DNA of 64,000 nt from Rhodoglobus sp. (GCA_025463515.1 JAODAQ010000028.1:1-64000), one strand, 5' to 3'. Positions 1 through 9,948 are shown, counted from the first letter of the stretch. A program made the numbers and translations. Notes: generated by a model from the letters alone, not told the origin.

Positions 1-2004
1 TGTCGGCGCCCATTCGGCGTCGATCATGCGGTCCGGCTCCGTCAGCAGCGACTTCACGTTCAGGCAGTCGGCCTGATGCACCGAGACGCCTGTCCCACGG
101 GTGACGAATCCCACGATCGCGTCGCCGGGCACGGGAGTGCAGCATTTGGCGAGCTTGACCAGGATGTCGGGCGCGCCGCGCACGAGCACCCCGGAGTCGC
201 TGTTCTTGAGCGCGCGGCTGCGGCCCTTCGGCGCGAACTCGATCTCCGCGTCCTCGGTGTCCGCCTGCGTGTGCAGGGTCGCGAGGACCTTCTCGATCAC
301 GGACTGGGTCGAGACGTGCCCCTCGCCCACCGCTGCGTAGAGGGCCGTTACGTCGTCGTACCGCATCTGCGATGCGACCTCGGCGAACGAGTCCTGGCTC
401 ATGAGTTTCTGGAGGGGCAGGTTCTGCTTGCGCATGGCGCGGGCTATCGCATCCTTGCCCTGCTCGATCGCCTCGTCGCGCCGCTCCTTCGTGAACCAGG
501 CGCGGATCTTGTTGCGCGCACGGGTGCTCTTGACGAAGTTGAGCCAGTCCTGGCTGGGGGCCGCGTCGGGGTTCTTCGACGTGAAGACCTCAACGGAGTC
601 GCCGCTGTTGAGCGTGCTCTCGAGCGGCACCAGCCGGCCGTTGACCTTGGCGCCCATCGTGCGGTGGCCCACCTCGGTGTGCACGGCGTAGGCGAAGTCG
701 ACCGGGGTCGCACCCGCGGGAAGGCCGATGACCTTGCCCTGCGGCGTGAAGACGTAGACCTCCTTGGCGCCGATCTCGAAGCGCAGCGAGTCGAGGAACT
801 CCCCCGGGTCCTCCGTCTCGGCCTGCCAGTCGGTGATGTGGGCGAGCCAGGCCATGTCGCCGTCGTCGCGCCCGGTGGACCCGTCGTCGCCCTTGTTGCC
901 GTTGACGCGCGCCTTGTACTTCCAGTGCGCCGCAACGCCGAACTCGGCGCGCTGGTGCATCTCGTGCGTGCGGATCTGGATCTCGACCGCGCGGCCTCCG
1001 GGGCCGATCACCGTCGTGTGCAGCGACTGGTACAGATTGAACTTCGGGGTTGCGATGTAGTCCTTGAAACGACCGGGGATCGGGTTCCAGCGGGCGTGGA
1101 TCGACCCGAGCACGGCGTAGCAGTCGCGCACCGAGTTGACGAGCACCCGGATGCCCGTGAGGTCGTAGATCTCGTCGAACTCCCGGCCGCGCACGATCAT
1201 CTTCTGGTAGATCGAGTAGTACTGCTTCGGCCGGCCCGCGACGGAGCCCTTGATCTTCGCGGACTTCAGATCGTCGTTGACCGCGTCGATGACCTGCTGC
1301 ACGAACTCCTCGCGCTGCGGGGTGCGCTGCTTGACGAGGCTCTCGATCTCGACGTAGAGCTTCGGGTGCAGCACCGCGAATGACAGGTCCTCGAGTTCGA
1401 GCTTGATCGCCTGGATGCCGAGGCGGTGCGCGAGCGGCGCGTAGATCTCGAGCGTCTCCTGCGCCTTGCGGGTAGCGGATGCCTCCTCCACGAAGCCCCA
1501 CGTACGGGCGTTGTGCAGGCGGTCGGCGAGCTTGATGACGAGCACGCGGATGTCTTTCGACATCGCGACGATCATCTTGCGGACCGTCTCGGCCTGGGCG
1601 CTGTCGCCGTACTTGACCTTGTCGAGCTTCGTCACGCCGTCCACGAGCATGGCGATCTCGTCGCCGAAGTCGCGGCGCAGCATTTCGAGGTTGTAGTCGG
1701 TGTCTTCGACCGTGTCGTGCAGGAGGGCCGCGGCGAGGGTCTTGGCCCCGATGCCGAGGTCGGCCAGGATCTGCGCCACCGCGACCGGGTGGGTGATGTA
1801 CGGCTCGCCGCTCTTGCGCTTCTGGCCGGAGTGCGCCTTCTCGGCCGCGGAGTACGCCCGCTCGATCAGGGCGACATCGGCCTTGGGGTGGTGCGTGCGC
1901 ACCGTCTTGATCAGCCGGTCGACGGCTCCGGACGGCTGCGCGCGGGAGAACAGCCGGGGAAGCAGGGTGCGCAGGGAGGCGGTGCTCTGCGTCGTTTCCG
2001 TCAT
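1..2004 (-). CDS. relA: Bifunctional (p)ppGpp synthetase/hydrolase Rel (C-terminus cut by window edge)
   Basis: Rel makes and degrades the alarmone (p)ppGpp in the stringent response. The first 668 residues are in the window. Residues 58-102 hold the HD hydrolase signature (His58, His72, HD at 96-97, EDT at 100-102). The synthetase domain follows, with segments RFKDYIATPK and NLYQSLHTTV. A TGS domain comes next (VYVFTPQGKVIGLPAGATPV), then the beginning of the C-terminal regulatory region; the final ACT domain is off the edge. The start is ATG at 2004. It lies 37 bp after the rhodanese gene, at the end of the yajC-secD-secF run, which matches the secD-secF-rel order of other actinobacteria. 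The apt gene often found between secF and rel is absent. Confidence 0.95.
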   Translation of the reverse strand, partial: MTETTQSTASLRTLLPRLFSRAQPSGAVDRLIKTVRTHHPKADVALIERAYSAAEKAHSGQKRKSGEPYITHPVAVAQILADLGIGAKTLAAALLHDTVEDTDYNLEMLRRDFGDEIAMLVDGVTKLDKVKYGDSAQAETVRKMIVAMSKDIRVLVIKLADRLHNARTWGFVEEASATRKAQETLEIYAPLAHRLGIQAIKLELEDLSFAVLHPKLYVEIESLVKQRTPQREEFVQQVIDAVNDDLKSAKIKGSVAGRPKQYYSIYQKMIVRGREFDEIYDLTGIRVLVNSVRDCYAVLGSIHARWNPIPGRFKDYIATPKFNLYQSLHTTVIGPGGRAVEIQIRTHEMHQRAEFGVAAHWKYKARVNGNKGDDGSTGRDDGDMAWLAHITDWQAETEDPGEFLDSLRFEIGAKEVYVFTPQGKVIGLPAGATPVDFAYAVHTEVGHRTMGAKVNGRLVPLESTLNSGDSVEVFTSKNPDAAPSQDWLNFVKSTRARNKIRAWFTKERRDEAIEQGKDAIARAMRKQNLPLQKLMSQDSFAEVASQMRYDDVTALYAAVGEGHVSTQSVIEKVLATLHTQADTEDAEIEFAPKGRSRALKNSDSGVLVRGAPDILVKLAKCCTPVPGDAIVGFVTRGTGVSVHQADCLNVKSLLTEPDRMIDAEWAPT

Positions 2005-2041
2005 GCGAGCACCTCCTGCGGCAAGTCTAGGCTCGGCCGGA

Positions 2042-2371
2042 TCAGGCTTCGGTGGTGTTCGCCGACAGCGGTCCGCCGACCTGGGCCCACGCGCTCATGC
2101 CGCCCACGACGTTGATGGCGTCGACGCCCTCAGACCGCAGGAACGAGGTGGCGCGCAGTGACCGGCCGCCGCTATGGCAGATGATCAGCACGGGCTGGTC
2201 GGTCGGGATCTCGCCGACGCGCGACTGCAGCTCGGAGAGCGGCACCAGCCGGGCATCCGGAGAATGACCGGCGTCCCACTCGTCCTGCTCGCGCACGTCG
2301 ATCAGGATCGCGCCGGCCGCCGCGCGCTCGATCGCCTCATCGACAGCGATCTCGGGCAGTTCGTCAGCCAC
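2042..2371 (-). CDS. Single-domain rhodanese-like protein
   Basis: A 109-residue single rhodanese domain. Asp25-Val-Arg-Glu is the usual DxRE element. The active-site loop around Cys65 (CHSGGRS) keeps the persulfide-forming cysteine, so a sulfur-transfer or thiol role is likely; the physiological partner cannot be told from sequence. The gene starts 2 bp after secF stops and is therefore probably co-translated with it. It sits where apt (adenine phosphoribosyltransferase) sits in mycobacteria. No signal peptide or membrane segment is visible, so it is cytoplasmic. Confidence 0.9.
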   Translation of the reverse strand: MADELPEIAVDEAIERAAAGAILIDVREQDEWDAGHSPDARLVPLSELQSRVGEIPTDQPVLIICHSGGRSLRATSFLRSEGVDAINVVGGMSAWAQVGGPLSANTTEA

Positions 2372-2373
2372 GC

Positions 2374-3381
2374 TCAGCGCACCGCACCCGACGTCGCGCG
2401 GGCTACCGCTGTCGTCTTCTTCTTGTCGGAGTCGCGCACGATCGTCTCACCCTGCCGGAAGGTCGCATAGAGCGGCGCGGCGATGAAGATCGTCGAGTAG
2501 GTGCCCACGAGCACGCCGATGAAGAGGGCGAGCGAGATGTCGCGGAGGGTTCCCGCGCCGAGCACGAACGCACCGATGAACAGGATCGACCCGATCGGCA
2601 GCAGCGCCACGACAGACGTGTTGATCGAGCGCACGAGGGTCTGGTTCACCGCCAAGTTCACCGATTCGCCGAACGTTCGGGCGGTGCCCTCCGCCGTGTT
2701 CTCGCGGATCTTGTCGAACACCACGACGGTGTCGTACAACGAGTAGCCGAGGATCGTCAGGAAGCCGATGACTGCTGCCGGCGTGACCTCGAAGCCGAGG
2801 ATGCCGTACACGCCCGCGGTGATGATGAGGTCGTGGAACAGGGCGATGAGGGCCGCGAGCGACATCTTCCAGGTTCGGAAGTACAGCGCCATGACGATCG
2901 CCGCCAGCAGGATGAACACCACGAGCGCGGTGAGCGCCTGCCGGGTGATGTCCGCGCCCCACGTCGCGCCGATGAAGGACGAGGTGACCTCGTCGGTCTC
3001 GACGTCGTAGGCGGTCGCGAGGGAGTCGCGCACCTCGTTGAGCTCGGCGTTCTTGAGGAGATCGGTCTGGACACGAATAGCGTCGCCGCCGTTGACGATC
3101 GAGATCTTGGGGGTCGCGTTCGGAAGCACGCCAGTGACGGCGTCCGAGGCGAGCCCCTGGTCGATCGTGCCGTCGGACTGCTTGGCCGGGTTGGAGACCG
3201 TGAACTCGGAGCCGCCGCTGAACTCGATGCCGAACACGAACCCGCCGCGCAGGAACGGGACGACGATCGCCGCCACGACCATCACGATCGCGATCGTGAA
3301 CCAGATCCTGCGGCGCTTGACGAAGTCGAACGAGCGCTTGCCCGTGTAGAGGTCATTGCCGAACTGGGAGAAGCTCGCCAT
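2374..3381 (-). CDS. secF: Protein translocase subunit SecF
   Basis: SecF is the smaller half of the SecDF accessory complex, which uses the proton motive force to pull exported proteins through SecYEG. It has 335 residues with an N-terminal membrane segment at about 27-47, a periplasmic P4-type domain to about residue 140, and five further membrane helices. The helix carrying the conserved Asp is visible in GYSLYDTVVVFDKIREN. The start codon overlaps the secD stop by one base (TGATG), which indicates translational coupling and supports the chosen start. Confidence 0.97.
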   Translation of the reverse strand: MASFSQFGNDLYTGKRSFDFVKRRRIWFTIAIVMVVAAIVVPFLRGGFVFGIEFSGGSEFTVSNPAKQSDGTIDQGLASDAVTGVLPNATPKISIVNGGDAIRVQTDLLKNAELNEVRDSLATAYDVETDEVTSSFIGATWGADITRQALTALVVFILLAAIVMALYFRTWKMSLAALIALFHDLIITAGVYGILGFEVTPAAVIGFLTILGYSLYDTVVVFDKIRENTAEGTARTFGESVNLAVNQTLVRSINTSVVALLPIGSILFIGAFVLGAGTLRDISLALFIGVLVGTYSTIFIAAPLYATFRQGETIVRDSDKKKTTAVARATSGAVR

Positions 3382-5126
3382 CAGGAATCCTTCCCCTTGT
3401 TGCGCGCGGCCTCGGCTTCTGCCGCCTTGCGCTCAGCGATGGTCTGGCGCTTGAGCGCCTCACGGCTGCTCGTCATCTGCTTGGTACCGGGCACGCTCAC
3501 CGGGGTGCGGAACTGCGCGCGCCCTCGGTAGACCGCGCCGAGCGCCTTCGCGTCGAGCCCGCTGAGCGGATGCCCCTCGCCGAAGAACTTCGTGCGCGCG
3601 ATGAGCTGCAGCACCGGGTGGGTGAAGAGCGAGACCACGATGATGTCGACCACGGTCGTGACGCCGAGCGTGAGCGCGAACCCGCGGACGTTGCCGACCG
3701 CGAGGGCGAACAGGATGCCCGCCGCCAGGAAGTTGACCGCGTCCGAGGCGAGGATCGTGCGGATCGCGCGCCGCCACCCGGCTTCGACCGCGGACTCGAG
3801 CCCCCGGCCGTCGCGCAGCTCGTCACGGATGCGCTCGAAGTACACGATGAACGAGTCGGCAGTGATACCGATCGCCACGATGAGCCCCGCGACACCGGCG
3901 AGGGACAGCCGGAAGCCCATGAACAGGACCAGCAGGTAGGTGATCGCCGCCGCCACGATGAGAGAGGCGATCGTGACGAAGCCGAGCGTGCGGTACTGGA
4001 CGAGCGAGTAGAGCACCACCAGGATGAGCCCGATAAGGCCCGCGAGCAAGCCGCTCACGAGCTGTGAGGAGCCGAGCGTCGCGGAGATCGTGTCGTTGGA
4101 CTGCACCTCGAAGCTCAGCGGCAGCGCGCCGAACTTGAGCTGGTCGGCCAGGGTCTTCGCGGTCTCCTGCGTGAACGAGCCGCTGATCTGCGGCTTGCCG
4201 TCGAGGATGGCCGCCTGGGTGCTCGGCGCGGAGATGACCTTGCCGTCGAGCACGATCGCGAACCGGTTGCGCGGGTCGCGGTTGGGGCTGCCGGCGTTGG
4301 CCGGGTCGATCGCGTTGAGGCGGGTCGTGACCTTGGCGAAGTCGTCGGTGCCCTGGGCGTTGAACGTGATGAACACGCCCCAGACACCGGTGCTGACGCC
4401 CTGGCTGTTGCCGATGACGCCGCTCGTCGCGTCGGAGATCTGCTCGCCCGAGATCTCGACCGGGCCGAGGATGTACTTGGCGCTGCCATCCGCCTCACAG
4501 GTGATGAGCGGCTGGTCGGTCGGCGCGACGTTAGTCTGCGCCTTGTCGAGGCTCGCGCAGTCGAAGTCGGTGAACTCGGCCATCAGCGCCGGAGTCACCC
4601 AGTTCGGGTCGCTCGCGTCGGTGGGCGACGCCGTCGGGGTGGACACGAGGGACTCCGTCGGAGTCGGCGTCGGAGTCGGGGTAGCGGTCGAGCCGTCGCC
4701 CTCGGTTCCGTCGCCCACAGAGCTCGTGGACGGCGCACCCGTGAAGATCACCGGGCGGAACTCGAGCTTCGCCGAGGACTCGATGCGGCGCAGGGTCTCG
4801 TCATCAGGGCGGCCGGGGATCGACACCACGATGTTCTGCGGGCCCTGAGTGCTGATCTCAGCCTCGGAGACACCGCTCGCGTCGATGCGCTGGCGGATGA
4901 TCGCCACTGCCTGGTCGAGCTGGTCCTGTGTCGGGGTCTGGCCGCTCTCGAGCTTCGGAGCGAGAATGATCTGCGTTCCGCCCTCGAGGTCGAGCGCGAG
5001 CTTGGGAGCCCAGCTACCGCCGTTGAAGAGCACCTGGGCGAGGTTCGCACCGACCAGGACGAGTGCGATGACTCCAAGCCCGATTAGCGCGTTCACCGCC
5101 TTACGCGCGGAGGTCGATCTTGCCAC
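3381..5126 (-). CDS. secD: Protein translocase subunit SecD
   Basis: The larger half of SecDF, 581 residues from a GTG start. It has an N-terminal membrane segment (about 10-32), then a long extracytoplasmic region with the P1 motif (LDLEGGTQIILAPKLESGQ). A low-complexity Thr/Pro linker (TPTPTPTPTES) lies at about residues 155-170, and the other five membrane helices follow from about residue 355. The helix with the proton-path Asp reads GITADSFIVYFERIRDE, as in other actinobacterial SecD proteins. The last 60 residues are a Lys/Glu/Ala-rich cytoplasmic tail. The gene is preceded by a hairpin separating it from yajC, so secDF may have its own expression level. Confidence 0.97.
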   Translation of the reverse strand: MARSTSARKAVNALIGLGVIALVLVGANLAQVLFNGGSWAPKLALDLEGGTQIILAPKLESGQTPTQDQLDQAVAIIRQRIDASGVSEAEISTQGPQNIVVSIPGRPDDETLRRIESSAKLEFRPVIFTGAPSTSSVGDGTEGDGSTATPTPTPTPTESLVSTPTASPTDASDPNWVTPALMAEFTDFDCASLDKAQTNVAPTDQPLITCEADGSAKYILGPVEISGEQISDATSGVIGNSQGVSTGVWGVFITFNAQGTDDFAKVTTRLNAIDPANAGSPNRDPRNRFAIVLDGKVISAPSTQAAILDGKPQISGSFTQETAKTLADQLKFGALPLSFEVQSNDTISATLGSSQLVSGLLAGLIGLILVVLYSLVQYRTLGFVTIASLIVAAAITYLLVLFMGFRLSLAGVAGLIVAIGITADSFIVYFERIRDELRDGRGLESAVEAGWRRAIRTILASDAVNFLAAGILFALAVGNVRGFALTLGVTTVVDIIVVSLFTHPVLQLIARTKFFGEGHPLSGLDAKALGAVYRGRAQFRTPVSVPGTKQMTSSREALKRQTIAERKAAEAEAARNKGKDS

Positions 5127-5173
5127 CTGTGCAACTCAGCTTTCTGTACGGGAGGTCGTGCGAACAACCGAAA

Positions 5174-5205
5174 GGTGCTGGTCACTGCACTCAGTGACCA
5201 GCACC
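5174..5205 (-). terminator. Perfect 14-bp hairpin between yajC and secD
   Basis: GGTGCTGGTCACTG (5174-5187) is followed by a 4-base loop and its exact complement (5192-5205). Read leftward, with the genes, the stem is followed by TTTCGGTTGTT, a weak T-tract. It lies between the yajC stop (5218) and the secD start (5126). It could terminate or attenuate transcription entering secDF, or protect an mRNA end. Confidence 0.6.
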
Positions 5206-5217
5206 CAAGGCTAGTGG

Positions 5218-5679
5218 TTACTCCGCGGTCTTCTTCGTCGTGCGGCGCACGGGCTTCTTCGCCTCGGTCGCGGCTTCGATCTGGCCGATCCGCTCGCCGT
5301 ACTGGGGGTCAACGGCATCCTTGGCGGCGGCGGCCTCGCGCTCCTCGGCCTCGCGGTTCGCGATGGCCATGGCCTCTTCGACCGAGCGCGGTGCGCCGTC
5401 GACCGTGCCCGCAACCTCGTCGACGACCTTCGCGATCGTCTGGCTGTGCACGCGGACGATGTTGCCGGGCGCGACCTCGAGCTCAGCGACCTTGCTGACC
5501 TCGTCGACCGAGATGAGTTTGCCGAACAGGCCGAAGTTGGTCATCACGTCGGCGCCGGGGACGATCTGCTTGCGCAGCTCCTCCTGCTGGGCCTTGCGCT
5601 TGCGGCTGTTGCGGAACATGAAGAAGACGAGGACGGCAAGGACCGCCAGCATCGCAATTGTCAAACCATCGAACTGCAT
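5218..5679 (-). CDS. yajC: Preprotein translocase subunit YajC
   Basis: YajC is a small single-span partner of SecDF. It has 153 residues: a membrane helix at about 6-22, a basic stretch (RNSRKRKAQQEE) just after it, then the YajC core with VMTNFGLFGKLISVDEVSKV and an Ala/Glu-rich cytoplasmic tail ending in Lys/Arg-rich residues. This is longer than the roughly 110 residues of E. coli YajC because of the C-terminal extension, which is common in actinobacteria. It lies between ruvB (69 bp upstream) and secD (91 bp downstream), the classic ruvB-yajC-secD order. Confidence 0.95.
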   Translation of the reverse strand: MQFDGLTIAMLAVLAVLVFFMFRNSRKRKAQQEELRKQIVPGADVMTNFGLFGKLISVDEVSKVAELEVAPGNIVRVHSQTIAKVVDEVAGTVDGAPRSVEEAMAIANREAEEREAAAAKDAVDPQYGERIGQIEAATEAKKPVRRTTKKTAE

Positions 5680-5748
5680 GAGTTACCTTCCAAAGGGAGT
5701 CTGTAGGCCGGCAAGTCTAGGCAGCTTGCCTGAAGGGCCACCTGTGAA

Positions 5749-6783
5749 TTATAGGTCATCCCCGAAGAGCCCGACGGAGCCGTGGGCCGCGACCGGGCTC
5801 AGGCCGAAGTGCTTCCACGCCTCGCGGGTCGCGACGCGGCCCCGAGGAGTCCGCGTGAGCAGCCCGATCCGCACCAGGAAGGGCTCGACGACGGACTCGA
5901 TTGTGTCCGCCTCCTCCCCCACGGAGACGGCGAGGGTGTTGAGCCCGACCGGCCCGCCGTCGAAGCGCGTGAGCACGGTCTGCATCACGGCGCGGTCGAG
6001 CCGGTCGAGGCCGAGCTCGTCGACGTCGTACAGCTCGAGGGCCTTGTGCACTGCGTCAAGAGTCGCGCCCGTCCCGTGGACGAGCGCGTAGTCGCGCACC
6101 CGGCGCAGCAGTCGGTTCGCGATGCGCGGGGTGCCGCGGCAGCGCCCCGCGATCTCGGCGAGGGCCGTCCTGTCGATGTCGAGCTCGAGCAGCGCGGCCG
6201 CGCGCGTGAGTACCTGCTCGAGCTCTGCGTCGTCGTAGAACTCGAGGTGCGCCGTGAACCCGAAGCGGTCCCGCAGCGGGTTGGGCAGCATCCCCGACCT
6301 GGTCGTCGCGCCCACGAGGGTGAACGGGGCCAGATCGAGCGGTATGGATGTTGCGCCCGCCCCCTTGCCGACCATGATGTCGATCCGGAAGTCCTCCATG
6401 GCGAGGTACAGCATCTCCTCGGCGGAGCGCGCCATCCGGTGGATCTCGTCGATGAACAGCACTTCGCCCGGCACGAGGGAGGAGAGCACGGCCGCGAGAT
6501 CGCCCGCGTGCTGGATCGCCGGGCCGCTCGACATCCGCAGCGGCCGGCCGCCCTCGTAGGCGATGATCATCGCGAGCGTGGTCTTGCCGAGCCCGGGCGG
6601 GCCGGCGAGGAGGATGTGGTCGGGCGTCCGGTTCTGCATGGTCGCGGCCTGCAGCAGCAGCTGCAACTGGCCGCGCACCTTGGACTGCCCGACGAACTCG
6701 GCGAGGGACTTCGGGCGGAGTGCGCCCTCGAAGGCGAGCTCCGCCTCCGACTCCGGGGTCGGCTGGACTATCGAGTCGCTCAT
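5749..6783 (-). CDS. ruvB: Holliday junction branch-migration helicase RuvB
   Basis: RuvB is the hexameric AAA+ motor that drives branch migration of Holliday junctions together with RuvA. It has 344 residues. Walker A is GPPGLGKTT at 61-69 and Walker B is DEIHRM at 112-117. The C-terminal winged helix includes [16 protein letters not shown]. The start chosen is ATG at 6783, which overlaps the ruvA stop by 4 bases (ATGA), and the length equals the family norm. An open frame continues further upstream but lies inside ruvA and has no RuvB similarity. Confidence 0.98.
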   Translation of the reverse strand: MSDSIVQPTPESEAELAFEGALRPKSLAEFVGQSKVRGQLQLLLQAATMQNRTPDHILLAGPPGLGKTTLAMIIAYEGGRPLRMSSGPAIQHAGDLAAVLSSLVPGEVLFIDEIHRMARSAEEMLYLAMEDFRIDIMVGKGAGATSIPLDLAPFTLVGATTRSGMLPNPLRDRFGFTAHLEFYDDAELEQVLTRAAALLELDIDRTALAEIAGRCRGTPRIANRLLRRVRDYALVHGTGATLDAVHKALELYDVDELGLDRLDRAVMQTVLTRFDGGPVGLNTLAVSVGEEADTIESVVEPFLVRIGLLTRTPRGRVATREAWKHFGLSPVAAHGSVGLFGDDL

Positions 6784-7397
6784 GAGCCTCCTCCGGCCTG
6801 CTGCGGGCCGAGCTGTGCGAGAGCCAGGCGCAGCAGGGTCGGCACGGAAGTACGGTCCGCGTCGGAGGCGTCGGCGAGCGCATCCTCGACCGCCTGAATC
6901 GCAGTGCGCTCGGGCCAGCCGAGACCGACGAGCGCGACTGTCACGTTCTCGCCGATAGTCGAACGGCGCGGGGATGCCGCGGCGCGGGCCGTGGGCAGCA
7001 CCGCGAGCTTCCCGGCCAGGGACACGACGATGAGCTTGGCCGTCTTCGGGCCGATGCCGCTCACCTTGCGGAACGCGGAGTCGTCCTCGAGCGCCACCGC
7101 CTGGGCGACCTCGGCGGGGCTCATGGCCGCGAGCACGCCCATAGCGCTCTTGGGGCCGACGCCCGTCACGCCGCGCAGCAGGTCGAAGACCGTGAGCTCC
7201 TCGGCCTCGGCGAACCCGAACAGGGAGAGGTCGTCCTCCCGGACGATGAGGGCGGTGCGCACGGTGGCCTCGGTGCCCACGCGGAGCGAGAGCGCGTGCT
7301 GCGGAGTGACCTGCACCGCGAGCCCGATGCCGCCCACCTCGATGACGGCGCTCGTGCCGACGGCCGAGAGCACCGTCCCCCGTACGGAGGAGATCAT
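6780..7397 (-). CDS. ruvA: Holliday junction DNA-binding protein RuvA
   Basis: RuvA forms tetramers that hold the four-way junction and load RuvB. It has 205 residues: an OB fold (1-65, starting [12 protein letters not shown]), a pair of helix-hairpin-helix motifs ([13 protein letters not shown] and [13 protein letters not shown]), a flexible linker and a C-terminal three-helix domain that contacts RuvB. It overlaps ruvC and ruvB by 4 bases each, so ruvCAB is tightly coupled. Confidence 0.98.
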   Translation of the reverse strand: MISSVRGTVLSAVGTSAVIEVGGIGLAVQVTPQHALSLRVGTEATVRTALIVREDDLSLFGFAEAEELTVFDLLRGVTGVGPKSAMGVLAAMSPAEVAQAVALEDDSAFRKVSGIGPKTAKLIVVSLAGKLAVLPTARAAASPRRSTIGENVTVALVGLGWPERTAIQAVEDALADASDADRTSVPTLLRLALAQLGPQQAGGGS

Positions 7398-7951
7398 GCG
7401 CGCGCCGCCTTCTTCTCGGCTGCGCGCCAGGCCTGCTGCGCGGGCGTGAGGGCGCCGCCCGCGACCACGAGGGACGGGCCCTTCCAGGCGTGGCAGAGCG
7501 CGATCGCGAGGGCATCGGCGGCGTCGGCAGGCCGCGGGATCTCGGTGAGCCCGAGCACTTTCGCGACCATGGTGCCGACCTGCTTCTTGTCCGCCGAGCC
7601 GTAGCCGGTGATCGCGGCCTTCACCTCGCTGGGCGTGTGCAGGCCGACGACGAGCCCCCGGGATGCCGCGATCTGCAGTGCGACGCCGCTGGCCTGGGCC
7701 GTGCCCATGACGGTGCGCAGGTTGTGCTGGGCGAACATGCGCTCCAGGCCCACGGCGACGGGCGAGAACCGGTCGAGTGCGTCCTCGATGCCGCGCGCGA
7801 TCGCGAGGAGCCGCTGCTCGAGGGGCAGATCAGGGGGCGTTGCGATGACCCCGACGTGCACGAGCGTCGCCGTGCGGGTGGCCGAGACATCCACAATGCC
7901 GATGCCGCAACGGGTGAGCCCTGGATCGATGCCCAGCACCCGAATCGTCAT
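7394..7951 (-). CDS. ruvC: Crossover junction endodeoxyribonuclease RuvC
   Basis: RuvC cuts Holliday junctions as a dimer. It has 185 residues. The RNase H-like catalytic carboxylates are visible: Asp9 ([10 protein letters not shown]), Glu70 (GLERMF), and Asp143/Asp146 (PADAADALA). The start is ATG at 7951, only 5 bp after the yebC stop. A short Ala/Lys-rich tail follows the catalytic core. Confidence 0.98.
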   Translation of the reverse strand: MTIRVLGIDPGLTRCGIGIVDVSATRTATLVHVGVIATPPDLPLEQRLLAIARGIEDALDRFSPVAVGLERMFAQHNLRTVMGTAQASGVALQIAASRGLVVGLHTPSEVKAAITGYGSADKKQVGTMVAKVLGLTEIPRPADAADALAIALCHAWKGPSLVVAGGALTPAQQAWRAAEKKAARA

Positions 7952-7956
7952 AGCGC

Positions 7957-8715
7957 CTATTCTTCGTCCAACTCCGCCTGAACCTCGGGCGACACGTCGT
8001 AATTCGAATATATGTTCTGTACGTCTTCGAGGTCTTCGAGAGCGTCGATGAGGCGCATGACCTTGCGAGCGGTCTCCGCGTCGACGTCGACGGTGAGGTT
8101 CGGGACGAACTCCGCCTCCGACGAGTCGTAGTCGATGCCGGCGGTCTGGAGCGCCTCGCGCGAGGCTACGAGGTGCGCGGTGTCGGTGATGACCTCGAAG
8201 CCCTCGCCGCGGTCGTTGACCTCTTCGGCGCCCGCGTCAAGCACGGCGAGCAGGATGTCGTCCTCGGTGACGGCATCGGTCTTCGTGATCGAGATGACGC
8301 CCTTGCGGGTGAAGTTGTAGGCGACGCTGCCGGGATCGGCGAGGTTGCCGCCGTTGCGGGTCATCGCGGTGCGCACCTCAGCGGCTGCGCGGTTCTTGTT
8401 GTCGGTGAGGCACTCGATCAGGAGGGCGACGCCACTGGGCGCATACCCCTCGTACATGATCGTCATGTAGTCGACGGCCTCGCCCAGCTGGCCCGAGCCG
8501 CGCTTGACCGCGGAGTCGATGTTCGAGTTGGGAACGGAGGTCTTCTTCGCCTTCTGGATGGCGTCGACGAGGGTCGGGTTGCCCGAGAGGTCGGCGCCTC
8601 CCATCTTGGCTGCGACTTCGATGTTCTTGATGAGCTTGGCGAACGACTTGGCGCGGCGCTGGTCCTTGATCGCCTTCTGGTGCTTCGTGGTTGCCCATTT
8701 GGAGTGGCCTGACAT
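7957..8715 (-). CDS. yebC: YebC/PmpR family DNA-binding / translation-assisting protein
   Basis: It has 252 residues and begins with the very conserved [19 protein letters not shown]. The family was first annotated as transcriptional regulators (PmpR); some members, like mitochondrial TACO1, help ribosomes translate difficult proline stretches. The three-domain YebC fold is intact ([13 protein letters not shown] and [18 protein letters not shown]). Its place directly upstream of ruvC is the standard bacterial neighbourhood. Confidence 0.96.
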   Translation of the reverse strand: MSGHSKWATTKHQKAIKDQRRAKSFAKLIKNIEVAAKMGGADLSGNPTLVDAIQKAKKTSVPNSNIDSAVKRGSGQLGEAVDYMTIMYEGYAPSGVALLIECLTDNKNRAAAEVRTAMTRNGGNLADPGSVAYNFTRKGVISITKTDAVTEDDILLAVLDAGAEEVNDRGEGFEVITDTAHLVASREALQTAGIDYDSSEAEFVPNLTVDVDAETARKVMRLIDALEDLEDVQNIYSNYDVSPEVQAELDEE

Positions 8716-8725
8716 TGAGAACAGA

Positions 8726-9325
8726 CTAGAGGCGCACTCCGGAGCTCTTCAGTTCGAGCTGGGCCAACGCGCGCATGACGGTCTCGTCGCCGCGCCGCCA
8801 CGCCGCCATGGCATCGGGGTCGACGGCCGCCAGCGCCGAGATCTTCTGGGTGGCGAGCGCCCGCAGGGCGAGCAGGTCGATGCCCGCTCCGGACTTCACA
8901 ATGGCCTTCGCGCGGCCCGCCTTGCGCACGAACCGGATGCGCGGCACGAGCCACAGCACCAGGATCATGATGATCGGCAGTACGGCAATGCCGATGCCGA
9001 GCCCGGTCGCGAGCTGGTTGACCGCTACCTGCTGGCTCTGGCCCGCGGCCTCGAGCGCGCCGCCGGCCCCGCTTGCGCCGTCGAACGGCGCCCGGATGCC
9101 GCCGCCGATGACCGGGATGCCGCCGAGCGTCTCCCCCACCTCGGTCATCGTGTCCTTGAAGCCCGCCCCGGCCTCCTCCATCTGCACCCCGAAGCCCGCG
9201 AGGTTCTCGACGAGCTGGTACACCGTGATGCCGAGCCACACCCACGCGGCGATCGCGGCGAGGGCGAGCACGTCGCCGACGATCTGGCGGGTCCTGCGGG
9301 GGCCGAAGTCCGAGTACAGTTTCAT
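8726..9325 (-). CDS. Two-span membrane protein of unknown function
   Basis: I do not recognise a named family. From ATG at 9325 it has 199 residues ([14 protein letters not shown]). A hydrophobic helix lies at about 16-38 ([20 protein letters not shown]). A Gly/Ala-rich extracytoplasmic loop carrying an amphipathic stretch follows, then a second helix at about 108-132 ([17 protein letters not shown]), and a cytoplasmic tail of about 65 residues. The open frame extends further upstream, but that part lies inside the DUF402 gene and has neither hydrophobic nor family character. It sits 10 bp before yebC and 14 bp after DUF402, so it belongs to the same operon. Confidence 0.75.
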   Translation of the reverse strand: MKLYSDFGPRRTRQIVGDVLALAAIAAWVWLGITVYQLVENLAGFGVQMEEAGAGFKDTMTEVGETLGGIPVIGGGIRAPFDGASGAGGALEAAGQSQQVAVNQLATGLGIGIAVLPIIMILVLWLVPRIRFVRKAGRAKAIVKSGAGIDLLALRALATQKISALAAVDPDAMAAWRRGDETVMRALAQLELKSSGVRL

Positions 9326-9339
9326 GCCCCCAAACCTAC

Positions 9340-9948
9340 TCAGCGCGGGGCGTCCCAGCCGGGCTGCAGTTGCGGGACGTCGAGGTGCTCCGGCGGGAGC
9401 CACGCGTTCCAGTCCGCGTCGAAGGGCCACCCGCGCGCTTCCAGCACCCCGATCGACTCTCGCGCGGCGGACCAGATGCGCTCGAGCATCCCGCCATCGA
9501 AGCGGCCGGAGCCTGAAGCCCACGCCAGCTCGTCCTCGTCCTTGTACCGCCAGGAGAGGTCGTCGGCGACGAGCACGTCGAGTATCCAGTCCTCGGTGTC
9601 GAAGCCCGACTCCGTGCGGACCCACGGCTCCTCGAGGTTCACGTACCAGCTCTCCGACCACGTGCGCCGGGCGCTCAGCCAGCGCCACGTCGACCACGGC
9701 TGGCCGGGCCGGTGGACGCGCAGCGCGCCCTCGCCCGTCCAGACCCCCGGCGCGAAGCCGGTGTGCGGCGTGCCCGGTACGAGGTTGCGGCCGCGCGGTC
9801 CGCCCTTCGGACGGGTCGAGTGCATGCCGACGGTCCCGCCCGGCTCGAAGGTCGCGATGACGTCGGCGGAGTCCTCGAGCAGGTACACCGGATGCGCGGA
9901 CTCTACGTGGGCCTCGTGCATCCAGCGCAGGTTCACGACCTCAGGCAC
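9340..9948 (-). CDS. DUF402 domain protein (FomD/nucleoside-diphosphatase-like)
   Basis: It has 202 residues with the DUF402 beta-barrel pattern: WSESWYVNLEEPW followed by DTEDWILDVLVADDLSW and WKD-like YKDEDELAWA. Acidic residues in that stretch bind metal in characterised relatives (Ntdp, FomD), which hydrolyse nucleotide or phosphonate-nucleotide bonds. A hydrolase role here is inferred from the family. It overlaps pdxT by 8 bases, placing it in the pdxS-pdxT operon. Confidence 0.85.
   Translation of the reverse strand: MPEVVNLRWMHEAHVESAHPVYLLEDSADVIATFEPGGTVGMHSTRPKGGPRGRNLVPGTPHTGFAPGVWTGEGALRVHRPGQPWSTWRWLSARRTWSESWYVNLEEPWVRTESGFDTEDWILDVLVADDLSWRYKDEDELAWASGSGRFDGGMLERIWSAARESIGVLEARGWPFDADWNAWLPPEHLDVPQLQPGWDAPR

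Noticed and set aside
4620-4700. Short-period repeat in secD (Thr/Pro codons)
   Set aside because: Low-complexity linker in the extracytoplasmic part of SecD, common in actinobacteria.
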